Counted from the first letter of the stretch, positions 1 to 5,755 are shown. The stretch: 6,897 nt of DNA from Actinomycetes bacterium (GCA_021811025.1 JAJZPX010000106.1:1-6897); one strand, 5' to 3'. Program-made: numbers and translations. The notes: a model not told the origin generated them from the letters alone.

Positions 1-138
1 AACGGACACAAGGTGCTCGCTCACATCTCCGGCAAGATGCGGATGCACTACATCAGGATTCTGCCGGGCGACCGAGTCGTCGTGGAGCTCTCGCCGTACG
101 ACCTGAGCAGGGGCCGGATCACGTACCGGTTCAAGTAG
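1..138 (+). CDS. infA: Translation initiation factor IF-1 (3' part)
   Basis: IF-1 binds the ribosomal A site on the 30S subunit and works with IF-2 and IF-3 in starting translation in the cytoplasm. The window opens in frame and shows the last 45 residues before a TAG stop. They contain the family hallmarks AHISGKMR, YIRILPGDRV and VELSPYDLSRGRI, which match the second half of the S1-like OB-fold. The family is about 72 residues long, so roughly the first 27 residues lie upstream of the window. The protein ends RITYRFK, close to the IVFRSR-type end of known IF-1 proteins. The next gene, rpmJ, is the usual partner, but it follows after an unusually long 207-nt gap. Confidence 0.97.
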   Translation, partial: NGHKVLAHISGKMRMHYIRILPGDRVVVELSPYDLSRGRITYRFK

Positions 139-345
139 TCCGGTGCCTGCGGCAGCGAGAGGGACACGCCCGGTGGCGTGTCCGAGGCCGGGCAGGACGG
201 AGCGGGAAAGAAGACACCTGCGGCTGGGTGAGACGATATCGCCGAACGCGGACCATAGGCCGCCTTCGGCAAGCCGGTTCGAGCGGGCTCGCTATGCTTG
301 CCGCTCCACCGGCTTCAGTGGGAAAGCAACGAAAGGGACGTTTCG
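139..345 (+). promoter_or_regulatory. infA-rpmJ intergenic leader with competing inverted repeats
   Basis: This 207-nt stretch has no convincing gene. It contains a perfect 9-bp stem with a CGGT loop (162-183). One arm of that stem can instead pair over 6 bp (168-173 with 188-193). Further down, GGCAAGC at 268-274 can pair with 296-302, while the overlapping AAGCCGGT at 271-278 can pair with 308-315, so the two pairings exclude each other. No good sigma-70 promoter is visible. AAGACA-N18-GATATC (211-240) and an isolated TATGCT (293-298) are the best weak candidates. Inference: an mRNA leader or attenuator acting on rpmJ and downstream genes, but chance pairing in GC-rich DNA cannot be excluded. 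Confidence 0.4.
162..183 (+). terminator. Perfect hairpin after infA, terminator- or attenuator-like
   Basis: GGACACGCC (162-170) and GGCGTGTCC (175-183) form a perfect 9-bp stem around the 4-nt loop CGGT, 23 nt after the infA stop. No T-tract follows, so this is not a classical intrinsic terminator. High-GC bacteria often use hairpins without a T-tract, and it could instead be a processing or attenuation element. The stem is directly visible; the function is inferred. Confidence 0.45.
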
Positions 346-459
346 ATGAAGGTTCGACCGTCAGTGAAGCGGATCTGCGAGAAGTGCAAGGTCATCCGCC
401 GTCACGGGCGGGTGCTCGTGATCTGTGAGAACCCGCGCCACAAGCAGCGGCAGGGCTAG
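346..459 (+). CDS. rpmJ: 50S ribosomal protein L36
   Basis: L36 is the smallest large-subunit protein and stabilises 23S rRNA folding. The 37-residue product begins MKVRPSVKRICEKC and ends NPRHKQRQG, which is the standard L36 pattern and length. It carries the zinc-ribbon set C11, C14, C27 and H32, so this is the zinc-binding (C+) form. The ATG start is fixed by homology, and a modest AAAGGG ribosome-binding site at 332-337 sits 8 nt upstream. The gene lies between infA and rpsM as in many bacteria. rpsM follows after 17 nt and is almost certainly co-transcribed. The gene is too short for most ORF length filters. Confidence 0.97.
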   Translation: MKVRPSVKRICEKCKVIRRHGRVLVICENPRHKQRQG

Positions 460-462
460 ACC

Positions 463-468
463 GGGAGG
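463..468 (+). promoter_or_regulatory. Ribosome-binding site deciding the TTG start of rpsM
   Basis: GGGAGG lies 8 nt before the TTG at 477. Together with the conserved MARIEGVDLP amino terminus, this fixes the unusual TTG start. Confidence 0.8.
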
Positions 469-476
469 AAACGGCT

Positions 477-851
477 TTGGCACGAATAGAAGGTGTCGAC
501 CTTCCGCGAGAGAAGCGCGTCGAGATAGGCCTGACGTACATCTACGGCATCGGCCTGACGACGTCGCAGAGGATCCTGCGGGAGACGGGGATCAACCCGG
601 ATACGCGGGTGCGCAACCTCACCGAAGAGGAGATCGTGCGCCTGCGCGAGTTCATCGACCGCAATCTCAAGGTCGAAGGCGACCTCCGCCGTGAGGTCAG
701 TCAGAACATCAAGCGGCTCATGGAGATAGGCTGCTACCGCGGCCTTCGGCATCGCCGCGGTCTTCCGGTGCGAGGGCAGCGCACGCACACGAACGCGCGG
801 ACGCGCAAGGGGCCCCGCCGGCAGATAGGCGCGAAGAAGAAGGGCAAGTAG
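477..851 (+). CDS. rpsM: 30S ribosomal protein S13
   Basis: S13 sits in the head of the 30S subunit, contacts the P-site tRNA and forms bridges to the 50S subunit. The 124-residue product begins MARIEGVDLPREKRVEIGLTY, contains the helix-two-turn-helix region with YGIGLTTSQRIL, and has the diagnostic basic tail including GLPVRGQRTHTNARTRKGPRR. Length is normal for the family (about 121-126). Translation starts at TTG, supported by homology and by GGGAGG 8 nt upstream. The gene ends one base before the rpsK start, so the two are probably translationally coupled. In E. coli the alpha operon is repressed by S4 binding just upstream of rpsM. Only 17 nt separate rpmJ and rpsM here, so an equivalent structure would have to include part of rpmJ or lie further up. 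Confidence 0.98.
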   Translation: MARIEGVDLPREKRVEIGLTYIYGIGLTTSQRILRETGINPDTRVRNLTEEEIVRLREFIDRNLKVEGDLRREVSQNIKRLMEIGCYRGLRHRRGLPVRGQRTHTNARTRKGPRRQIGAKKKGK

Positions 852-852
852 C

Positions 853-1257
853 ATGGCAGCTCCCAAGAAGAAGGGCGCCAAGGCCCGCGTCAGGCGCAGC
901 GAGCGCAAGAACATCGCGGTCGGGCAGGCGCACATCAAGAGCACGTTCAACAACACGATCATCAGCATCACGGACCCGCAGGGGAACGTGATCTCGTGGC
1001 GCTCGGCCGGCACCGTCGGCTTCAAGGGGTCCCGCAAGTCGACCCCGTTCGCGGCGCAGATGGCGGCCGAGGCGTGCGCCAAGGCCGCGCAGGAGCACGG
1101 TCTCCGTCGCGTTGCCGTGTTCGTGAAGGGTCCCGGCTCCGGCCGCGAGACCGCGATCCGCTCGCTGCAGGCCGCCGGCCTCGAGATCGCGAGCATCCAG
1201 GATCGCACGCCCGTTCCGCACAACGGCTGCCGGCCGCGGAAGCGCCGCCGCGTGTAG
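853..1257 (+). CDS. rpsK: 30S ribosomal protein S11
   Basis: S11 is part of the 30S platform and helps form the mRNA exit channel near the Shine-Dalgarno duplex. The 134-residue product has a lysine-rich amino terminus (MAAPKKKGAKARVRRSERKN), the core motif AHIKSTFNNTIISITDPQGN, the GFKGSRKSTPFAAQ segment, and the very conserved end TPVPHNGCRPRKRRRV. The PHNG asparagine-glycine step is the position reported to form isoaspartate in E. coli S11. ATG follows the rpsM stop after a single base, and an AGGG site inside the rpsM end (841-844) lies 8 nt upstream. Full length, with no oddities. Confidence 0.98.
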   Translation: MAAPKKKGAKARVRRSERKNIAVGQAHIKSTFNNTIISITDPQGNVISWRSAGTVGFKGSRKSTPFAAQMAAEACAKAAQEHGLRRVAVFVKGPGSGRETAIRSLQAAGLEIASIQDRTPVPHNGCRPRKRRRV

Positions 1258-1276
1258 TGGGAGGATAACCGAGAAG

Positions 1277-1903
1277 ATGGCTCGTTACACTGGCGCGGAC
1301 TGCAGACTCTGCCGCCGCGAAGGTATCAAGCTCTTTCTGAAGGGCGATCGCTGCTACAGCGACAAGTGCGCCGTGGAGCGTCGTCCTTACCCTCCGGGCA
1401 TGGCCGGGCGCAAGCGCCCGCGCGACTCGGAGTACCGCGTTCAGCTGCGTGAGAAGCAGAAGGCGAAGCGCGTCTACGGCGTGCTCGAGAAACAGTTCCG
1501 TAGCTACTACGAGTTGGCGAACCGCCAGCAGGGCATCACGGGCGAGAACCTTCTGCGCCTGCTCGAGAGCCGCCTGGACAACGTCGTCTACCGGCTGGGC
1601 CTCGCCACCTCGCGGGACGAGGCTAGGCAGCTCATCCGCCATCGCCACTTCCGGGTGAACGACCGAGTGGTCACGATCCCGTCGTTCCGGGTGCGTCCCG
1701 GCGAGATGGTTGCCGTGGCCGACAAGGCGAAGGAGCTCGGGGTAATCAAGGGTGCGCTCATCTCGTCGCAGCGCATCGAGGTGCCCGGTTGGCTCGAAGT
1801 CGACGTGGAGAAGCTCTCCGGCAAGGTGCTCTCGCTGCCGCAGCGCGCCCAGATCGACACGCCCGTCCGGGAGCAGCTCATCGTCGAGCTCTACTCGAAG
1901 TAG
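1277..1903 (+). CDS. rpsD: 30S ribosomal protein S4, zinc-binding form
   Basis: S4 is a primary 16S rRNA-binding protein that starts 30S body assembly. It also takes part in rRNA antitermination and, in E. coli, represses the alpha operon. The 208-residue product shows an N-terminal zinc motif C9-x2-C12-x13-C26-x4-C31, then the helical domain, then the S4 RNA-binding fold from about residue 95 to 160 (ESRLDNVVYRLGLATSRDEA, HRHFRVNDRVVTIPSFRVRPGE). It ends REQLIVELYSK, typical of S4. The ATG is preceded by GGGAGG at 1259-1264 (12 nt away) and a closer GAGAAG at 1271-1276. rpsD lies 19 nt after rpsK and 34 nt before rpoA, the alpha-operon position. In Bacillus rpsD is elsewhere, so this placement carries some taxonomic information. 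Confidence 0.98.
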   Translation: MARYTGADCRLCRREGIKLFLKGDRCYSDKCAVERRPYPPGMAGRKRPRDSEYRVQLREKQKAKRVYGVLEKQFRSYYELANRQQGITGENLLRLLESRLDNVVYRLGLATSRDEARQLIRHRHFRVNDRVVTIPSFRVRPGEMVAVADKAKELGVIKGALISSQRIEVPGWLEVDVEKLSGKVLSLPQRAQIDTPVREQLIVELYSK

Positions 1904-1923
1904 GACGCGAGGATAAGTCAGCC

Positions 1924-1930
1924 AAGGAGG
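1924..1930 (+). promoter_or_regulatory. Ribosome-binding site deciding the GTG start of rpoA
   Basis: AAGGAGG sits 7 nt before GTG 1938. The ATG at 1933 is only 2 nt away and opens a two-codon frame (ATG AAG TGA). The in-frame ATG at 1950 is 19 nt away. Spacing therefore favours GTG 1938. Confidence 0.8.
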
Positions 1931-1937
1931 CTATGAA

Positions 1938-2873
1938 GTGACGGAATTCATGAGGCCCCAGGTGTCGGTCGATGTGATCGACGAGCGCACCGCGCGCTAC
2001 GTGGTCGAGCCGCTCGAGCGCGGCTTCGGCTACACCCTGGGCAACTGCATGCGCCGGGTGCTGTTGTCGTCGCTGCAGGGTGCCGCCGCCACCTCGATCC
2101 GCATCGAAGGCGTCCAGCACGAGTTCTCGGCGATCGAGGGTGTCCGTGAGGACGTCACGGACATCGTGCTCAACGTGAAGGAGCTGGTGTTCCGGGAGAA
2201 CGGGACGGGCGAAGAGGCCATCGCAACGCTCTCCGCGTCCGGTCCCGCGGCCGTCACGAGCAGCCAGCTGCAGGTGCCGTCCGAGTTCGAGCTGGTCAAC
2301 CCCGACCAGGTCATCGCGAGTCTGAACAAGGGCGCGAAGCTCGAGATGAGCATTCGCGTGGGCGTCGGTCGCGGCTACGTCTCGGCGGATCGCAACAAGC
2401 GGCCGGACGACCCCCTGGGCGTCATCACGGTCGATTCGCTGTTCAGCCCCGTCGTCCGCTGCACCTACGTCGTGGAGAACACCCGCGTGGGACAGCGGAC
2501 CGACTACGACAAGCTGGTCCTGGAGGTCGAGACGAACGGCGCGATGGACCCGAGCGACGCGGTCGCGCGTGCCGCGAAGATCATCGACGAGCACATGATG
2601 CTCTTCGCCGAGCAGGCCGTCACCGCCCTGTCCGAGGAGGGCATCTTCTCTGCCGCCCTCGAGGAGGGCGAGAGCGTGCTCGACACGCCGATCGAGGAGC
2701 TGGACCTGTCGGTCCGCAGCTACAACTGCCTCAAGCGGCAGGGCGTCAACACCATCGGCCAGCTCACCGAGTGCACCGAGGGCGACCTGCTGAACATCCG
2801 GAATTTCGGGGCCAAGTCCATCGAGGAAGTGAAGGACAAGCTCCAGCAGATGGGCCTCGGCCTCAAGCAGTAG
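1938..2873 (+). CDS. rpoA: DNA-directed RNA polymerase subunit alpha
   Basis: The alpha subunit dimerises to nucleate RNA polymerase assembly and contacts UP elements and activators through its C-terminal domain. The 311-residue product has the N-terminal dimerisation region with EPLERGFGYTLGNCMRRVLL (24-43), a linker near 235-250, and the C-terminal domain from about 250. Residues equivalent to the E. coli DNA-contact set are all present: R260, N263, C264, G291, K293, S294 and E297, a constant offset of 5 from E. coli R265, N268, C269, G296, K298, S299 and E302. The GTG start at 1938 is chosen for the strong AAGGAGG 7 nt upstream; ATG 1950 would remove only four residues. rplQ follows after 13 nt, as in nearly all bacteria. 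Confidence 0.98.
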   Translation: MTEFMRPQVSVDVIDERTARYVVEPLERGFGYTLGNCMRRVLLSSLQGAAATSIRIEGVQHEFSAIEGVREDVTDIVLNVKELVFRENGTGEEAIATLSASGPAAVTSSQLQVPSEFELVNPDQVIASLNKGAKLEMSIRVGVGRGYVSADRNKRPDDPLGVITVDSLFSPVVRCTYVVENTRVGQRTDYDKLVLEVETNGAMDPSDAVARAAKIIDEHMMLFAEQAVTALSEEGIFSAALEEGESVLDTPIEELDLSVRSYNCLKRQGVNTIGQLTECTEGDLLNIRNFGAKSIEEVKDKLQQMGLGLKQ

Positions 2874-2886
2874 GAGACGAACTTCC

Positions 2887-3240
2887 ATGAGACACGCCAA
2901 GAAGGGTCGCAAGCTCGGCACGGACGCGAGCCACACCGAAGCCATGCTCCGGTCGCTCGCCCGTGCGCTGCTGACCAACGAGCGCATCAAGACGACCGAG
3001 ACGCGCGCCAAGGAGGTGCGGCCGCTCGTCGAGGGCATCATCACGTGGGGCAAGAAGGGCGACGTTCACTCGCGCCGTATGGCGCTTGCGCAGCTCGGGG
3101 ACCGCGAGCTCGTGCACAAGGTGTTCGCGGACATCGCACCGCGCTTCGCCGAGCGCCCGGGCGGCTACACCCGCATCATGAAGCTGGGGCCGCGCAAGGG
3201 CGACGCCGCTCCGATGGTCATCATCGAGCTCGTCGACTAG
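2887..3240 (+). CDS. rplQ: 50S ribosomal protein L17
   Basis: L17 is a large-subunit protein near the peptide exit tunnel, and its gene typically follows rpoA. The 117-residue product begins MRHAKKGRKLGTDASHTEAM and contains RALLTNERIKTTETRAKEVRP, both strong family signatures, and ends with the KLGPRKGDAAPMVIIEL strand pattern. Length is standard for the compact bacterial form (116-120 residues). ATG is 9 nt after AGGAGA at 2872-2877, which overlaps the rpoA stop and suggests translational coupling. A strong hairpin 20 nt after the stop probably marks the 3' end of the ribosomal unit. Confidence 0.98.
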   Translation: MRHAKKGRKLGTDASHTEAMLRSLARALLTNERIKTTETRAKEVRPLVEGIITWGKKGDVHSRRMALAQLGDRELVHKVFADIAPRFAERPGGYTRIMKLGPRKGDAAPMVIIELVD

Positions 3241-3260
3241 AGCGAACTCGCGACCGATGC

Positions 3261-3292
3261 CGAAGAGGGCCCCAACGCCGGGGCCCTCTTCG
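3261..3292 (+). terminator. Strong GC-rich hairpin after rplQ
   Basis: A perfect 13-bp inverted repeat (3261-3273 with 3280-3292) closes on the 6-nt loop AACGCC. The stem includes a run of GGGCCCC pairs. There is no T-tract afterwards (CGTCCCTG), as is common for terminators in GC-rich actinobacteria. It begins 20 nt after the rplQ stop and ends 23 nt before ecfA1. It probably terminates, fully or partly, the ribosomal-protein/rpoA transcript. Confidence 0.8.
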
Positions 3293-3315
3293 CGTCCCTG
3301 TGGGAGAATCGACGC

Positions 3316-4128
3316 ATGATCGAGCTTGCCGACGTTACCTTCCGCTATCCCGGCGCCGAGAGGCCCGCGCTGGCCGGCGTCACGCTGTCGCTCGCGCCCG
3401 GGGAACACGTCGCGGTGGTGGGGGCGAACGGCTCAGGCAAGTCCACGCTCGCGCTGCTGTGCGACGGCATGCTCCTGCCCGAAGGCGGGTCGGTGCACGT
3501 GGACGGCATGGACACGCGCGACGCCGCGACAGCGTTCGAGGTGCGCTCGCGCGTCGGCCTCGTGCTCCAGGATCCCGACGATCAGATCGTCGGCGCGGTG
3601 GTCGAAGAGGACGCCGCGTTCGGGCCGGAGAACCTTGGCGTGCCGCGCGAGGAGCTGCGGGCTAGGGTGGACGAGGCGCTGGCGGCGGTCGGGCTGGCCG
3701 GGCTGGAGCGCCGGGAGCCGCACCTGCTGTCCGAGGGTCAGAAGCAGCGGCTGGCGATAGCGGGGGCGCTGGCGATGCGCCCCGCGTACCTCGTGCTTGA
3801 CGAGCCCGCGGCGATGCTCGATCCTCGCGGCCGCGAGGACGTGGGCGCGATCCTCGGCCGGCTCGCCTCGGGAGGCACCGGCATCCTCCGCGTGACGCAC
3901 GATCTCGCCGAGGCGGCGGCGGCGCGGCGCGTCGTCGCCCTGTGCGACGGGTCCGTGGCGTTCGACGGACTCCCGGCGGACCTTCTCGCCGACGCCCTCC
4001 TCATGGACCGTGTCGGCGTCGCCCCGCCGCCGCTCGCCGCGCTCGCGGAGGGCTTGCGGTTGCGCGGGGTCGACGTGCGGGCGGATGCGTTCACGCCCGC
4101 GGCGCTCCTGGAGGCGCTGTGGCGCTGA
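3316..4128 (+). CDS. ecfA1: ECF transporter ATP-binding subunit EcfA1
   Basis: This is one of the two ATPases that power energy-coupling factor (ECF) importers of vitamins and transition metals at the cytoplasmic membrane. The 270-residue product has Walker A GANGSGKST (36-44), Q-loop Q85 in LVLQDPDDQIVG, an ABC signature LSEGQKQR (138-145), Walker B LVLDEP (159-164) followed by AAMLDPRGR, and the switch histidine H195 in VTHD. QDPDDQ and FGPENLG are typical of EcfA proteins. The signature has Glu where Gly is usual. ATG 3316 has GGGAGA at 3302-3307, 8 nt upstream. The gene ends overlapping ecfA2 by 10 nt. I see no promoter between the hairpin after rplQ and this start. Assignment as A1 rather than A2 rests mainly on position and the MLDPRGR motif. 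Confidence 0.93.
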   Translation: MIELADVTFRYPGAERPALAGVTLSLAPGEHVAVVGANGSGKSTLALLCDGMLLPEGGSVHVDGMDTRDAATAFEVRSRVGLVLQDPDDQIVGAVVEEDAAFGPENLGVPREELRARVDEALAAVGLAGLERREPHLLSEGQKQRLAIAGALAMRPAYLVLDEPAAMLDPRGREDVGAILGRLASGGTGILRVTHDLAEAAAARRVVALCDGSVAFDGLPADLLADALLMDRVGVAPPPLAALAEGLRLRGVDVRADAFTPAALLEALWR

Positions 4129-4964
4129 CGGTGGAGCGCGCGGGCTTCGTGTACGGTCGCGGTACCGCCTACTCGTCCCGCGCGCTCGACGGGATCTCGC
4201 TCACGGTCTCGCCGGGGGAGGTCGTGCTCGTCCTCGGAGCGACGGGGTCGGGGAAGTCCACGCTTCTGCGCCTCGCGGCGGGGCTCGCCCCGCCGTCCGA
4301 GGGCCGGGTGCTCGTGGACGGCGTCGACACCGCCGGGCCTGACGCCTCGCGCTTGCGCGGACGCGTAGGCCTGGTATTCCAGCGCCCGGAAGCGCAGCTG
4401 TTCGCCGAGACCGTCGCGGAGGACCTCGCGTTCGGGCCGCGCAACCTGGGGCGGAGCGAGCGGGACGCGCGCGCCGACGCTGACGAGGCGCTCGAGGCCG
4501 TCGGCCTCGACCCTGAGGCGTTCGGCAGGCGGTCGCCGTTCACGCTGTCGGGAGGGGAGGCGCGCCGAGTGGCGATAGCCGGCGTGCTCGCGATGCGGCC
4601 GGCGTACCTTCTGCTCGACGAGCCGACCGCCGGTCTCGACGCGCGCGGACGCGCCGCCGTGCTCGGGGTCGTCGCCGAGGCGAAGCGGCGAGGCGGGGTC
4701 GCGGTCGTGACGCATGACGCCGAGGAGTTGCTGCCGCTCGCCGACACCGTGCTCGTGCTCGAGGGCGGGAGTCCCGTCTTCGTTGGGCCCGCGGCGGAGC
4801 TGCTCGCACGGCCCGCTCCGCTCGAGGCGGCGGGACTCGCGGTGCCGCCCGTGCTCGACGTGCAGGTTCGGGCTGTCGAGGCGGGAGCGCGGCTGCCGAT
4901 GCTGACGCTCGACCCGGCGCTGGCGGCCGAGATCCTGGCCGCCTCCGTGAGGAGGGCGCGATGA
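4119..4964 (+). CDS. ecfA2: ECF transporter ATP-binding subunit EcfA2
   Basis: This is the second ATPase of the ECF energizing module and forms a heterodimer with EcfA1 on EcfT. The 281-residue product (from GTG 4119) shows Walker A GATGSGKST (40-48), Q-loop Q88 in LVFQRPEAQLF, a canonical LSGGE signature (143-147), Walker B LLLDEP (164-169) followed by TAGLDARGR, and switch histidine H199. QRPEAQLF and FGPRNLG are common in EcfA2. The frame is open much further upstream, back to ATG 3942, but that extension lies inside ecfA1 and is arginine/proline-rich and unlike any ABC protein. GTG 4119 gives the expected MALTVERAGFVY start, with GGAGG at 4110-4114 only 4 nt away; GTG 4131 is an alternative. 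Translation is probably coupled to ecfA1. Confidence 0.92.
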   Translation: MALTVERAGFVYGRGTAYSSRALDGISLTVSPGEVVLVLGATGSGKSTLLRLAAGLAPPSEGRVLVDGVDTAGPDASRLRGRVGLVFQRPEAQLFAETVAEDLAFGPRNLGRSERDARADADEALEAVGLDPEAFGRRSPFTLSGGEARRVAIAGVLAMRPAYLLLDEPTAGLDARGRAAVLGVVAEAKRRGGVAVVTHDAEELLPLADTVLVLEGGSPVFVGPAAELLARPAPLEAAGLAVPPVLDVQVRAVEAGARLPMLTLDPALAAEILAASVRRAR

Positions 4965-5755
4965 GGTTCCCGACCGGCCTCGGGCAGTACGTGCCGGTGC
5001 CGTCGCCGCTGCACTCCCTTGACGCCCGTACGAAGATGCTGCTGGGAGTCGCCCTCACGGCGGCGCTGTTCCTCGTGCGCGGATTCGCCGGGCTCATCGC
5101 TCTCGCGCTTGTGGTCGCGATGGCGCTGTGGGTCTCGCGCGTGCCGCCACGCGTGGCGTTTCGCGGCTTGCGCGCCGTGGCGCTGCTGCTGGCGTTCACC
5201 GTCCTCGTGCACGCGCTCTCGCTGGGGGCAGCCCACCCCCTCTTCCGCTTCGGGCCCGTGTCGGTCGACTCGGCCGGACTGCTCGAAGGCGCGTTCTTCG
5301 GCTTGCGGATCGTCGTGCTGGTGGTGGGCACGTCGCTCCTCACGCTGACGACCACGCCGATCGACCTCACCGACGGCCTCGAGCGGCTGATCCGGCCGCT
5401 CGGGTACCTCGGAGTGCCGACGGGGGACATCGCGATGATGCTCAACGTCGCGCTGCGCTTCATCCCGACGACCGCCGAGGAGGCCGAGCGGGTCGTCACC
5501 GCGCAGCAGGCGCGCGGCGCGCGGTTCGACGAAGGCGGGCCAGTGGCGCGGGTGCGCGCGTACGTGCCCGTGCTCGTGCCGCTGTTCGTGAGCCTCTTCA
5601 GGCGCGCGGACGTGCTCGCGACCGCGATGGAGGCGCGGTGCTACCGCGGCGGGCGGGGACGGACGAGGCTGCGGGAGTCGCACATGGGCGGCCGCGATTG
5701 GGTGGCGCTCGCCGCCGGCGTCGCGCTGCTGTCCGCCATCGCGGCCACGGGATAG
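4961..5755 (+). CDS. ecfT: ECF transporter transmembrane subunit EcfT
   Basis: EcfT is the membrane scaffold that links the two ATPases to a substrate-binding S component. The 264-residue product opens with GLGQYVPVPSPLHSLDARTK, a typical EcfT amino-terminal pattern. It has hydrophobic segments at about 26-58, 68-90, 108-130, 201-214 and 246-262. The two coupling-helix motifs that dock onto the ATPases are visible: A184-R185-G186 in AQQARGARF and A225-R226-C227 in AMEARCYRGGRGRT. The second normally reads ARG, so Cys227 is a variant. The ATG overlaps the ecfA2 stop in ATGA (4961-4964), with GGAGGG at 4951-4956. No S component gene is in the window, as expected for a shared (group II) module, so the substrate cannot be read here. 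Confidence 0.93.
   Translation: MRFPTGLGQYVPVPSPLHSLDARTKMLLGVALTAALFLVRGFAGLIALALVVAMALWVSRVPPRVAFRGLRAVALLLAFTVLVHALSLGAAHPLFRFGPVSVDSAGLLEGAFFGLRIVVLVVGTSLLTLTTTPIDLTDGLERLIRPLGYLGVPTGDIAMMLNVALRFIPTTAEEAERVVTAQQARGARFDEGGPVARVRAYVPVLVPLFVSLFRRADVLATAMEARCYRGGRGRTRLRESHMGGRDWVALAAGVALLSAIAATG

Noticed and set aside
211..298. Promoter-like boxes in the infA-rpmJ gap (AAGACA-N18-GATATC, and TATGCT at 293-298)
   Set aside because: Matches are poor (4/6 and 3/6 for the first, no -35 for the second), well below the quality of the rplM promoter, so they are mentioned but not annotated as promoters.
143..349. 68-codon + strand frame in the infA-rpmJ gap
   Set aside because: No ribosome-binding site of note, Arg-rich without any motif, overlaps the rpmJ start, and looks like noncoding GC-rich DNA.
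1878..3053. 391-codon open frame on the - strand opposite rpoA and the start of rplQ
   Set aside because: Long frames opposite GC-rich genes arise from codon bias. The predicted protein has no recognisable domain and rpoA is unmistakable.
3942..4118. Apparent N-terminal extension of ecfA2 inside ecfA1
   Set aside because: Arg/Pro-rich and unlike any ABC ATPase. The ABC domain begins at GTG 4119.
3738..4715. 325-codon open frame on the - strand opposite ecfA1 and ecfA2
   Set aside because: Antisense shadow of two well-defined ABC ATPases. Arg-rich, with no motif and no supported start.
4169..5683. 504-codon open frame on the - strand across ecfA2 and ecfT
   Set aside because: Composition is Arg/Ser/Pro/His-rich with low complexity, no family motif, and it is antisense to two clearly real genes. 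It is a high-GC shadow frame.
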